Source of the DNA: Stenogyne calaminthoides
Lineage: Eukaryota > Streptophyta > Magnoliopsida > Lamiales > Lamiaceae
Direction of reading: 5' to 3'
Length of the DNA stretch: 64,000 nt
NCBI GenBank assembly: GCA_037126765.1
Contig: JBBCBC010000043.1
Coordinates: 1,488,001 to 1,552,000, forward strand
Shown here piece after piece: positions 12,023 through 22,127 of this stretch; within the stretch, counting starts at the first letter, position 1; the number at the start of each line of letters is the position of its first letter. The position numbers and the translations under genes were made by a program. The notes beneath the pieces are model-generated. The model was not told the DNA's origin and ran no database searches. It saw nothing but the letters and a program-made list of their open reading frames with translations.

Positions 12023-12034
12023 GCTCTGATACCA
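12023..12034 (-). promoter_or_regulatory. Primer-binding site, initiator tRNA-Met type
   Basis: The plus strand GCTCTGATACCA is the exact complement of TGGTATCAGAGC, the standard plant copia PBS matching the 3' end of initiator tRNA-Met. It sits 2 bases from the LTR edge at 12037. This fixes the element's orientation as minus and identifies 12037-13915 as a 5' LTR. Confidence 0.92.
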
Positions 12035-12036
12035 GT

Positions 12037-13766
12037 TGTTGGGATAACATATGCCAGGATCTATCGGGATGACCTCATAAATAGAAATTTAAATTAACAA
12101 TTATTACTAGCATGAATTTACCTAAGTGAATTCAAATAATAATCAATCCAACAACAACATGCAAATAAAATTTCACCTAAAAGATCATAGCATGCGGAAT
12201 TTCTAGGAGTTTAGTAAACGTACCCGTTGGAGAGACGATCTGAGAAAGATAGGATCAAGTATCTGGATACCCACCAAAAGTCCTTCTCAAGTATTCCCAA
12301 GTCCTCGTCCAATAACCCCGGTGGAAGGTTCTCCGATGAACGATTTATAAAACAAGGAAAATAAAAATATTGTTGCACCACCTTTGTGGATTTCTAATAT
12401 TTCCAACGCATGGAACACTAGTTGGGAATAAAAAATTCATCCCCTATTTATAAGTGAGGGAGGGTTCTAAATTTTCAAGACAATTAGGGCTAGGAAAGAT
12501 CTTTTCTTGATCTCCAAGAAATCTTGAATATATCCAATATATTCTTCTTTCCATGTGTATTTTTCCACAAAAATCTCACACCCTTATTTAGCCTTATATT
12601 TTGAAAATTACAAGAAGAATTTCAAGATTGGATCTTTCTTGAATTTATGAGATATTCTTGTATTCCAAGAATACATATCTTCCATAAAATCTTTTCAAGA
12701 AAATCAAGAAAATCTTTCTTCCCTTTCTTATACATTATTTTTGAAAATTTCACAATTAAAGAAGCCAAGTGGGAGTTTTCTTGAATTTATGGGATAATCT
12801 TGTATTCCAAGAATACATTATCTCCTTTCCATAAAATCTTTTCAAGAAAATCCTTCTCCCTCCTTTCTTTAATATTTTCGAAAAAAATAGGAAATATATC
12901 AACAATAAATTTATTTTATTTTAAGCACCTTTTATTTATTGGACTATAATTTGGGCTACTTGAGGGGCCTTTAGGAGAATTAAGATAAACCTTCCAATGG
13001 ATTTCTGAATTCCAATATTGAGCCACAATATAATTCAGCCCATTAATATTAATTAATACCACTATATAATTAATATTGCACTATCAAATCTTAACCCATA
13101 TTACGGTAATATGGCTCCCGGTTATTATTTCCCGTGTTTAAGATTATTTAGTCCATTAATTAATTAAGCCACTAAAAAGCTTTATATTAATTAATATCTT
13201 TATCCTTGGAGTAAGGACAACCCAAACTTTTTTATTATCCATACTGGGAAAATTAATTCCACTTGCAAGATTTGGTATGATAAAGGTTAAGGCCCACCAA
13301 GGGGACCAATCAAGCAAGACTTTTGCAAGCACACGATTCTCTCAGATTAATTTAGCAAGAATCGTCGTGCAATTAATATTATTGCCCAAGATATAGGGTA
13401 TCAAAGTTGCAATGATTCTCTTCCCATTTATAAGTCAAAGCAATAACTACTAATCGCACACAGTCCTTATTAAGTGACAAAGATTAAGAAATCAACAACC
13501 AATGAGGTCTAACTCTTCATCCCTTAAATCAGTGCGAATGAGTTTATCCTCTCTGTAGGTCCGCTTCAGCGCATCGAATGCACTAGTGTAATCTCTTGGT
13601 CAAGACAAGCCAATCTGAGCGTTACACATCAACTTCTACCAATAGATTGTTCGGATCTATCTAAGTTGTGAAACACGACTCAGATACAAGGGAATCGTTA
13701 ACGTGATCTTCTGTGATCTGGTATCACCACGTTAACTTCAATGTAATGCTTGCTACGAACGGTTTG

Positions 13767-13806
<40 letters not shown>

Positions 13807-13915
13807 CATTCAATCATATTTAAAGCAACAATGATAAACAATTTATTTCAGTAAATAAGTGTTTAATACATAGGTTATACAAAGTAAAAGCATACTTTCA
13901 CGTATAACCCCAACA
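12037..13915 (-). repeat. 5' LTR of the second A copy
   Basis: 1879 bp, TGTTGGGATAACATATG at one end and ATAACCCCAACA at the other. Minus-strand TATA box at 12445-12452. Very similar to the LTR at 50681-52518 and more distant from the 5275-7122 / 7874-9707 pair, so family A has at least two subfamilies here. It contains a TA microsatellite at 13769-13805 that the sister LTR lacks. Confidence 0.92.
13769..13805. repeat. (AT)n microsatellite inside LTR
   Basis: About 18 uninterrupted AT units. The sister LTR has only a short ATATATA at the matching place (about 52400), so the expansion occurred after the copies separated. Confidence 0.97.
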
Positions 13916-13916
13916 C

Positions 13917-14276
13917 GCGGCGGAGAGGGCGAGTGTGGCTTGAGTTGAGGGTGAACTGGCCGAGGCTAGGAAGGAGTTGGTTGCCAAGGAGGCACAGTTT
14001 AAGGGGGACGAGGAGCTGAACGCCAACTTTGCTTATGTGATGGCGTTCGTCGGGGCCATCCGGATTTATCATGCTACGAACCTAACTCGCGACCTTAGCG
14101 GTTTTGTCACCGAGCTATCTGACTACATTTGTAATAACCCTCTTGCCCCCAGCGTCATGCTGAAGATCAAGGACTTGGAAGACATGGGCATTGACCTCTC
14201 CTTCTTTGCCAACCCGAGCCGGATTGTGCGCCCAACTCCTGATCCCGATGAGACTCAGTCGGGCCCTGCTGGTTAA
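13917..14276 (+). pseudogene. Antisense ORF of gypsy G2, C-terminal part, coiled-coil type
   Basis: On the plus strand, opposite to G2 gag-pol. The frame from 13917 reads an Ala/Glu-rich helical stretch (VEGELAEARKELVAKEAQFK) with one TGA, then ELNANFAYVMAFVGAIRIYH and a Pro/Asp-rich tail ending at TAA 14274-14276. The long helix followed by a short globular tail resembles the C-terminus of the gypsy-type transposon proteins found in plant annotations. Grande in maize has a reverse-oriented gene downstream of pol, and this looks equivalent. The N-terminus is removed by the A LTR. Its function is unknown. Confidence 0.6.
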
Positions 14277-14968
14277 GTCCCTGAGGCCCCCTTTGGCATG
14301 ATCCGACCTTCTCCGGAGGTCGCAGGGGGGGAGGCTGTAGAGAGGTCGGGTGCCGATCCTGCTGGGGATGCCATCATCCCTGGTCTCTGATGGGGATGCT
14401 TATCAGGATTTCAGCTGTTCTTAAGAATGATAACATCAAGAATCCTGATAAGAAAAAGGAGATTGAGAAGTTGTTGAACCCCATCCCCAACAACACTTTG
14501 ATCAACAAGCTTTGAAGTCGTTGTCCGTTTAGAAATCGTAGTGAAATCCAGCAGTGGCAAATTACTTGGTGTATTTTGTTTTTTGTTGGCTTTAGGCCGC
14601 TTACTGTAATCATCTTTTGAACTCCCTAATGTATCGACCTTCGGGCCTTTGTTATTAATGAACATTTCATCTTCTTCCTTCCTTTGTTGTGCCGACTTGA
14701 TTTCCTTATGCGACTTTTTCTTAGAATTACTTTTGCTCTTATCGTCTTAATGCGATTTATCCTGAACTTTGCTTAGTCATCTTACAAAGTCGGGGGAGGA
14801 TCACACCTATTTGGGTGGTGACCTCACCTCCAGTATGTCGAAAGTCGTACCTCGGGTGGTTGATATTTTAATATATGTGACCCCCTCGATTTTCACACAG
14901 GAATTTTGAAAAAAAGAAATGATATTATTATAACTGGCCAAATTATTTACAAGGATGAGATTTCGAAC
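14277..14968. other. Non-coding region between antisense ORF and integrase of G2
   Basis: GC-rich remnants continue to about 14510. A T-rich stretch with GTTATTAATGAAC near 14652 may be the 3' UTR of the antisense ORF. 14770-14930 has paired motifs around GTCGGGGGAGGATCACACCT. Short open frames on the minus strand (14374-14665) have no recognisable motif. No gene is supported. Confidence 0.5.
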
Positions 14969-16083
14969 CTACTGATAATACTTCTTCAGGTGAGTCGCGT
15001 TCCACGGATACTGAGCCTTAGTGCCATCCGGATTTTCGAGCTCATGGGCGCCGCTTGACAGGACTTTTGTGACCTTGAACGGACTTTCCCAATTCGGACT
15101 GAAAGTCCCTTTAGATGTACCAAGTATCTTTTTTTAACACCAAGTCTCTTTTTTTGAATTGGCGAAGTCGCACTTTAGAATTATAGTACTTCTCCGATTG
15201 TTGTTTATATCTCGCATTTCTCATGTTGACCTCTAGCCGTTTCTCCTCGAGTATGTCTAGGTTTTTGCCTAAAGCCTCGTCGTTGTGGTCGATTGTGGCA
15301 TGGCTTGTGCGGAGACTAGGAATGTTGACCTCTGCGGGTATGACCGCCTCGGTTCCAAAAGCCATTGAGTAGGGGGTCTCCCCTGTTGGATTTTGGCAGG
15401 TCGTCCTATATGACCACAACACTTCCGGCAGCTTGCTAGCCCATTTTCCTTTCCCTCCCTCAATCTTTGCTTTCAACGTGTATTTGATGATCTTGTTCAC
15501 GGCTTCGACCTGGCCGTTCGATTGAGGGTGATAGGGAGTCGAGAAGAGCTTTGTGATCCTCCATATTTTGAAAAAAATGTCGACTTTGAGGCCATCAATC
15601 TTTTTTCCATTATCCGATATGATCGCCTGCTACAATCCGAACCTGCAGATGATGTTCCGCCATATAAATTTGATGACGTGATCTTGGTCTATGGCTGCCA
15701 GTGCCTCAACCTCGACCCATTTTGTGAAGTAATCGACTGCAACCAGGGCATATTTGACTGAGCCTGGGGCTGTTGGGAGCGGTCCAATGATGTCTATCCC
15801 CCACTTTGCAAATGGCCAAGGACTGAGGATGCTTGTGAGTTCTTATGGAGCGACCTTGATGGATGGTGCATAAATTTGGCATTTATGGCACTTGCGTGCG
15901 AAGACGATGGCGTCGGCCCTTAAGGTTGACCAAAAATACCCTTGTCTTGTGGTTTTGTGTGCCAGCGACTGTCCCCCCGCATGGTTTCCGCACACTCCTT
16001 TGTGTATCTCCCTAATGATGGCTTGCCCCTGTTCTGGTGTGATACATCAAAGTAGTGGAGTGCTGAAGCCTCGTTTATACAAC
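14969..16083 (-). pseudogene. Integrase of gypsy G2
   Basis: The minus strand keeps all major blocks, though in shifted frames. A Cys pair of the zinc finger (KCHKCQIYAP) lies near 15880, GIDIIGPLPTAPGS near 15790 carries the first Asp, IISDNGK near 15615 the second Asp, and PYHPQSNGQVEAVNKI near 15530 the catalytic Glu. The open frame 15500-15111 reads LWSYRTT and GTEAVIPAEV, the C-terminal part of core. After a break the terminal ENPDGTKAQYPWNATHLKKY runs to a TAG at 14969. The catalytic triad is intact, but frameshifts make it a pseudogene. Confidence 0.83.
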
Positions 16084-16661
16084 TCATTGTTGATCATATA
16101 TCGCGTGGCTCGTAATTGCAACTGCCGGGCTTGAATTCTGTCTTACGACAAGATACCATTTATCAAGTATTCCATAATAGGTGTCATCCAGCTCACTGTT
16201 GGGGTTTCTAGGGTCGCGATCACTGTGTGAGCAGTGGAGGGGTGAGAGAGCTTTGTGATGGTGACATTCTTCATCATTGCTGACCCTTCTGAAGTTTCTA
16301 GTCGTGCTAAAGCATCGGCTCATGAGTTCCAATCCCTCGAGACTATTTTAACGTGAATTTGCTCGAACTTCTGACACAGTATCTTGACCACCTCTTGGTA
16401 GGCCACCATTCTATCATCTCGTGTCTCATACTCTCCTGAGACTTGACAGGCCACGAGCTGAGAGTTTGTGTGTACCTGCAGCCTCTTGATGCCTATGGTT
16501 GTTGACATCTCTAGACCGCTGATGAGTGCCTCATATTCAGCTTCTTTGTTCGTCGCGGGGAAGTCGAACGTGATGGCATTCTTGAATGAAATACCCTCCG
16601 GACTTATCAAGACTACCTCGGCGCCTGATTTGTAAGCAATGGTTAATCCATCTATGAACAA
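16084..16661 (-). pseudogene. Second (archaeal-type) RNase H domain of gypsy G2
   Basis: The minus frame 16661-16320 starts MFIDGLTIAYKSGAEVVLIS and holds NKEAEYEALISGLEMS and LQVHTNSQLVACQVSGEYE. This D...E...D(N) pattern is that of the extra RNase H found downstream of the normal one in Tat-lineage elements; the usual Asp in the DSQLV position reads Asn here (TNSQL). A second frame (16332-16084) continues toward integrase with SRCFSTTRNFRRVSN, a decayed linker. Presence of this domain is the main reason for the Tat assignment. Confidence 0.8.
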
Positions 16662-17217
16662 CTGCCAAGGCAGGCTGGTTGAACTGCCAGCCTCTGAAGA
16701 GAAGGTAAGTTCGATGATGAAATCGGTTAGCGCCTAGGCTTTGATTGCAGGCCGAGGTGCATATGCTACTCTGTATTGTATCAGGTCGGTGGAGCACGTT
16801 CCTTAGGGGCAAGGAAGTAAGGACTTCGACTTGATGGTAAAAAAAGTACAGTCTCAGCTTCCTTACACTCATGACTAGTGCTTATGCCAGTTTTTCTAGT
16901 AATGGATAATGCTGCTCGGTCTCGTTCAGTGTTTGACTGACGAAATAGATGGGGAGGTGACTTTGGCCTTCCGCCCGGACCAGCACTGCGCTTAAAGCAG
17001 CTTCTGAAGCTGCAAGATATAGGAAAAGTTTCTCTCCCGGGACAGGTTTTGATAGAATACTCACATCTGCCAGATAAGCTTTGATTTTATTGAGAGCTTC
17101 CTGGCTTTTGGGAGTCCATTTGAATCTTGACCCCTTTCGAATCGTATCGAACATTGATTTGCATTTATCCCCCATTCGGGAGATGAACCTATTCAGAGCG
17201 CCCAGACAACCTGTCAA
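16662..17217 (-). pseudogene. First RNase H and RT connection domain of gypsy G2
   Basis: The minus frame 17217-16882 reads MTGCLGALNRFISRMGDKCK, FKWTPKSQEALNKIKAYL, LYLAASEAALSAVLVR and PIYFVSQTLNETEQHYPLLE. These are the RT thumb/connection and first RNase H blocks of Ty3/gypsy Pol. The usual catalytic Asp of the first RNase H lies where LAASEAA is found, as is common for this domain in Tat elements. From 16881 leftward the match continues in a new frame. It overlaps the RT frame at 17189-17217. Confidence 0.82.
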
Positions 17218-18464
17218 TTTGTACCTCTTTCATATTTCGAGGTGTCCCCATATCCAGAATGGCCTTGACCTTTGCTAGATTCGCCTCTATTCCTCGCTTG
17301 CTGACCAAATGCCCCAGGAACTTCCCCGATTCAACTCCAAAGATATCGAAGGTTTGCGCAAGGTGGGCGAGGTGATCTTTCTTCTTCAGGCTCTTAACGA
17401 CTATGTCGTCCACATAGACTTCCACCGACTTGCCAATTTGGTCGGCAAACATGTGATTGACCAATCTTTGGTACGTAGCCCCTGTATTTTTTAAGGCTGA
17501 ATGACATTCTCTTCCAGCAGTAGAGGTTCTTCTCTGTCAGGAATGAGGTGTGTTATCGGCCTGGTTTGTACATGGCTATTTGATGATAGCCTGGGAAGGC
17601 GTCCATAAACGACATCATCTCATGCCCAGCCGTGTTGTCTATCAGGTGGTCGATGTGAGGAATGGGGAAGAAATCTTTCGGACAAACCTCATTGAGGTCG
17701 GTAAAATCAATGCAAAGTCGCCAGGTTCCGTTTGATTTTTTCACCAACACCGCATTGGCTGCCCATTGTGGCTGGTCGGCCTGCATAATCAGGTCATTGT
17801 CTAGCAACTTCTTCACTTCTTCAGCAAGTGCTGCATATTTTTCCGGGCCGAATTTCCGCCTCTTTTGGGCTATCGGCCTCCGAGCTGGGTCGATGTGTAG
17901 TCGATGACATGCAACTTCCGGATCGATCCCTACCATGTCTTTGTGTGACCATGCGAAGACGTCCAAGTTCTTTTTGAGAAAGTAAATGACTTCCCCCTTC
18001 AGGTCGTCCGGTATCTTGGAGCCTATGATGACTTCTAGATCTGGCCAAGCTGGATCTACTTTGACTTTCTCGAGTTCTTCCCCCGGGGTGGCCCTTGAGC
18101 CATCTTGATGGGGATTGTCCATCTCGACTTCGATTAGAAACTCTTCAGGTTCCGGCCCCATTCTTGGGTTGAGGTCGTTATAGCTTCTTTTCTTGTTTGC
18201 CTTTTCATTATTCAATTCTTTACACTGATTTTTACTATCTATTACAAATACTTGATTGACAGATACTAGTGCTGAATTGAAATAAGACAGGGAATAAACC
18301 AAACAACCCCTTGCATCAACCTGGTCACTCTTAACGGTGCCGACCAACCCATTCTTGGTGGGGAACTTTACACAAAAATAAAAAATTTGAGGAAGCAGCC
18401 TCAAATTTGTGCTCAAATGGCCTCCCGAGAAAACCGTTATAGGAACTCGGGAGGTCGATAACAA
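17189..18464 (-). pseudogene. Reverse transcriptase of gypsy G2
   Basis: Minus strand, two frames. 18464-17553 includes acidic linker sequence, then CHRLHIDPARRPIAQKRRKF, KSNGTWRLCIDFTDLNEVCP and MSFMDAFPGYHQIAMYKPGR (first catalytic Asp in FMDA). A frameshift near 17550-17465 is followed by VEVYVDDIVVKS (YVDD box) and FGVESGKFLGHLVSKRGIEA. RT motifs are complete apart from the frameshift. Gypsy RT copies RNA to cDNA primed by tRNA. Confidence 0.88.
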
Positions 18465-18609
18465 GGAAATCTAACAATCTAGTGGCCCTAACCTTATCAT
18501 CTAGGGTAAACACTAGTTCGACAACCAGACGGCTTCACAATAGTATCCTCGAAGCCCTTCATGACGTGGTCGCAGGGGGTGATATAAGCATCATAATCCC
18601 CGAGATGAT

Positions 18610-18909
18610 CTAAAATTTTATGAAGAGGATGTTGCAGAAGGCCCCTCCGTCCACCAGCAACCGGCACACAGTGGTCCCCATGATGTTAGCCTTGATCACC
18701 AGGGGATCGATGTTCGGATAGATTATTCTGGCTTTATCTTTTTCGCCGAACTCAATTTTGTCTGTTTCCTCTGCCACCGTGAGGATTGGTAATATAATTT
18801 TCTGGCGTTCTCCATCTCCCTGATTTCGGCCTTCATCTGCCCTCCATCTCCCTACTGCCCCGAGCGGGGAAAGGGTATGTATGACACGTCCTTCCGGGTT
18901 CTCGGGCAT
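18610..18909 (-). pseudogene. Aspartic protease of gypsy G2
   Basis: An open frame of 99 codons on the minus strand with IDPLVIKANIMGTTVCRLLV followed by DGGAFCNILF. Tat/Athila proteases usually read VDGGSSADILF here, so the catalytic Asp-Gly is kept while the following Ser-Ser is replaced by Ala-Phe. It cleaves Gag-Pol in intact elements. 18465-18609 is the degenerate link to RT. Confidence 0.75.
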
Positions 18910-20549
18910 AGGTGGGATGGGTCATTCCCCTTGTTCAGCTCCTGGGTTTCTTTGGGCCTGTTCCGCCTGCCTGGGGCGATTATCTTATTGACGGCCCCCC
19001 GGGTTAGGTTCTTGATTCCCGTGAGGTCATTTGATAAATTCGTCTAGTAACCCATCCTCATAAAGCCTCCAGAGTTGTGGGAGCAGGTCTCTGCATTCAC
19101 TTGTGTAGTGACCCGCCTGTTCGTAGAAGTGGCAGAACTTGTTAGGGTTTTGCTTGCCCTTATTTTTGACAGGACGAGGTGGGAGGAGCAGCTCCCGCTC
19201 CCGGATTTGAGTTTAGATATGCCCAGGTGTCATACCTAATGCCTCCATCAGCTTTACTGGGATATTTTCTTCAAAAGGCTTGAAGTTCCCTAGTGCCTTG
19301 TAGTGACCCCCGGTTTTCTTTGAACCCTTCTTCGAATCGCGACTTCCTTATTCTCTGAAAGTCAGGATTCCAGCAGTTCCGACGTATGGATCAGATCGCT
19401 AGCCCGCCTTCGGAAGTCGGCATAGCTAGTCGGGTAGTCGGTGGTCATGCACCGCCATAACTTGGTACCCTTCCCGAGGCCAGAGACGGCCCCTAGTAAC
19501 TTCGCCTCATCCCCTATGGGATCTCCTTCATGGATGAGTTTGTCGATCCTTTCAAGATAGGACCGATCCGACTCCATTTCTCCCTGCTGGGTATTCATAA
19601 GGCGCTGCTTGGTCGTAGGTCGGGGAGCCAATGCTTTGAAGTGGGTCAGGAACAACCTAGCGAGCTGTTCAAAAGTATCTACCGAGAAAGGCGACAATGA
19701 GGTGAACCACTGGTGAGCCTGGTCGCTCAAAGTTAGTGAGAAAAATTGACATTTGGTAGCGTCAGATGCACCCATATACGCCATGAAGGAGTTGTATTTT
19801 GCCACATGGACCCTTGGATCCGAGTTTCCATTGTAGCGGTCCAAGGTCGCTATGCTAATTTTTCTCTAGGTAGGTGCCAGGGTAACCATGGCCCCGAGTG
19901 GAGAATCTGGGATGACGAGACTATTTTCTGTCCCCGTCAACCCATTTTGATTCTCCACACATTCGAGAAGTCATTGGACCGTTCGCTGCAGCGCCACCAT
20001 TTGCACATCATGACGGTCCCCCATAGGGACAACCGAGCCTCTCGGCACCTCGTTGTGATGTATGTTCAGAGCCAAAGGGAGGTCGTGCTCCACCTGGTCA
20101 GCATGTCGAGGTTGAGACTGAGCCTCATCCTCGACGATCATGGGAGCCTTACGGGTCCCCAGGTCCCCAAGGCGGTTGATCACATTTTCTGACCCCACAT
20201 GTTTTTCCAGGAGTCGGCGATTTCGGATGATCGCGTGTCTCGCCGGATCATAGGCCAGTTGGCCCGTCGATCACCCATTTTCGGTAAGGGCCACTTTACC
20301 CTTAGAGACTCCAGCATTGTGGGTGGTCTTTTTGACCGGGGGCTGTCCCCCATCGTCGTCGAAGGCGAGACATTTCTTGTTGAGGACGACCGTCATGGCC
20401 TTTGCGTCTTCTGGTGTTTGGACCAGATTCCACCAGTCAGGAGTGATCAACGGGACCGCGGGGCGAGTGCGCTTCTAGTTCAGAGAGGCTTCGACACCAT
20501 CATGGGAATCCGCTTCGTGTTCGGTAGGGTTATCTTGGTGGATCGCCAT
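18910..20549 (-). pseudogene. Gag of gypsy G2
   Basis: The minus-strand ATG at 20549 follows the primer site by about 65 bases and reads MAIHQDNPTEHEADSHDGVE, with an early TAG. 20198-19971 is a variable N-terminal part. 19844-19362 holds the Gag core: YNGNSDPRVHVAKYNSFMAY, QAHQWFTSLSPFSVDTFEQL, DRSYLERIDKL. Near 19140-19095 is the zinc-knuckle-like FCHFYEQAGHYTSEC, where the usual CRFH has changed to CHFY. Gag builds the particle. Stops near 20480 and 19970 and after 19362 mark it as a pseudogene. Confidence 0.83.
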
Positions 20550-20614
20550 TGCTAAATGTGTGAGGGAGGTTAAATGGGTTTTCTTGAGAATTTGTGAACA
20601 ATTCTGCAGAAAAG

Positions 20615-20638
20615 GTTCCCACATACGGCACCAATTAT
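20615..20638 (-). promoter_or_regulatory. Primer-binding region of gypsy G2
   Basis: The minus strand reads ATTGGTGCCGTATGTGGGAA next to the LTR edge at 20639. It resembles the TTGGCGCCGTCTGTGGGAAC leader start common in Tat/Athila-type gypsy elements; which tRNA it matches cannot be decided here. It fixes 20639-21275 as the 5' LTR. Confidence 0.7.
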
Positions 20639-21275
20639 TGTGCCCAGTTTATGTATCCCGGCCAACAAACAATTACTAGATAATAGGATAGCAATTTAGG
20701 CGATCAAAATAGGTAAAAGAGATGATATTTGATTACCCAGTTCGTCTATGAATGAGACTACGTCTCGGGGCAACCAAGCCAGGTATATTTCACTATAATT
20801 TCTGCCTAGAATACTAAGATTTTTGATCCTTTACAATGAATTAGATATGAAATATTTATAGACCTGAAACTAGGTTTTTTTGGGTCTTCATGGGCTTGAA
20901 CGACCGGCTTTTAGGGTTAGCGATAGACCAATCAGGTATCCCGTGATCTTCGGCCGAAATCTTCGACATCCGATACACTTACTCTAATTAGGTCCTCAAA
21001 ATCTGCTCCCTAATTAATCTGAATACATTCCTTCTTTATAGTGATAAGACTCGGGCTACGACCTATGGACATATAGAGCAAGTCGGCTTGCGACTTGGGC
21101 AAATCTTGTAAGTCGTCCGGCAACTTATGTCTTGCGTGGCTTTGGGCAAGGTGCCTAGTCTTGATAAACAAGTCAATCTAGTGGCCATTTAGAGCCCAGG
21201 CCGCCTCTCATGGCATTGGAGAGGCAAGTTATCGTTTATGCGACTATCCCAGGAGTCGGGTTTATCCATGCTACA
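20639..21275 (-). repeat. 5' LTR of gypsy G2
   Basis: About 637 bp from TGTGCCCAGTTTATG to CCATGCTACA on the plus strand (minus strand TGTAGCATGG...TGGGCACA). Minus-strand TATA box TATAAATA at 20853-20860. The right edge is inferred from the TG/CA rule and could be off by a few bases, since the partner LTR is missing and no TSD can be tested. Confidence 0.72.
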
Positions 21276-21450
21276 ACATAAGTCACACCCTTTAGTAATA
21301 TAAGTCACACCCTTCAGTTATCACTACGATACCCGCTGCTATTATATAAGCCACACCCTTCACTTTTATGAGAAATATCCTTTATAGTAAAAAGTCGCAC
21401 CCTTTGTAGTAAAAAGTCACACTCTTTAGTAATATAAGTCACACTCCTTA
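21276..21450. repeat. Short tandem repeat of AAGTCACACCCTTTAGTAAT type
   Basis: Six or more imperfect units of about 20-40 bp built on AAGTCACACCCTT followed by (T)AGTAATAT or TGTAGTAAA. It begins directly at the outer edge of the gypsy LTR. No coding content. Confidence 0.85.
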
Positions 21451-22127
21451 ACCAGTTTCACCGTGAAACTTTTTTACCCTATACTTTGCCATCTATTAAT
21501 TATGAATCACCCCCTATTTATGTGGTTGTTATATTTAAAATACTTTATCTTCAAAACATATACATTAATTTATATTAAATACATACTCAATAATTTATAA
21601 ATTTATAATCCCTCTTATTCTTTTTAAATATCACTAGTATATAACTCGATGTACTGCGTCTACACGAGATTGAAAATAGTTTTTATATCATTAATTTTAA
21701 AGTAAATACTTCAAATATTTAATTAGTTTGATTAATTCAATTATAGACGTAATTTTTTTTTCTAATATTATATGTGCATATTTATTTTCATTTTCATTTT
21801 CCCATTCTTCTTAATGATTAAGAAATTAATGAAAATATGCACAAATAATATAAAAGTATAAAAATGATACCTGTAATTAAATTAATTAAATATTCAAAAT
21901 ATTTTAATTAAAATTAAAAAAAATATATTAAATTCCGCATAATACACGGGGTTACGTGCTTGTTAATAATATAGGGGAGAGGAGATACAAGTTTAGATTT
22001 GTAGGGAAGGGAGATAAGAGAAATAATTTTGTATTCAACTAATCTTTCTCAATCTTGACTTTAATCATCTTTGAATTTAAACTTGCTATATCATTGTCAA
22101 AATTAGATATATGTTTTTATTTCACAC
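21451..22127. other. AT-rich DNA between G2 and B1
   Basis: No gene found. It holds many AATT/TTAA runs, a possible Helitron-like end at 21634-21667 (see findings) and, just before the B1 LTR, the TSD CACAC at 22123-22127. It is joined to 39555 onward in the pre-insertion host sequence. Confidence 0.6.

Larger units (their letters stand above)
10939..13915 (-). mobile_element. Copia family A, second copy: leader plus 5' LTR only
   Basis: The minus strand carries a 5' LTR (12037-13915), an intact primer site (12023-12034) and about 1.08 kb of leader (10939-12022). The leader aligns with the A1 leader from about 4190 onward and then breaks at block D, so gag-pol and the 3' LTR are missing. The right side abuts the antisense ORF of gypsy G2 at 13916. 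The element appears to be a deletion remnant inserted into or beside G2. Confidence 0.8.
13916..21275 (-). mobile_element. Ty3/gypsy retrotransposon G2 (Tat-like), 3' LTR missing
   Basis: Minus-strand order: 5' LTR (20639-21275), PBS, gag (20549-18910), protease, RT, RNase H, a second RNase H, integrase (ending 14969), then a non-coding region and an ORF on the opposite strand (13917-14276). RT before IN is the gypsy order. A second RNase H domain after the first is the hallmark of the plant Tat lineage (Ogre, Retand, Grande). The left end is cut by the A copy at 13915, so no 3' LTR remains. Many stops. Confidence 0.88.

Noticed and set aside
12023..12034. tRNA gene at the TGGTATCAGAGC sites
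   Set aside because: Only 12 bases match tRNA-Met; these are primer-binding sites next to LTRs, with no cloverleaf around them. The same applies at 35279 and 61113.
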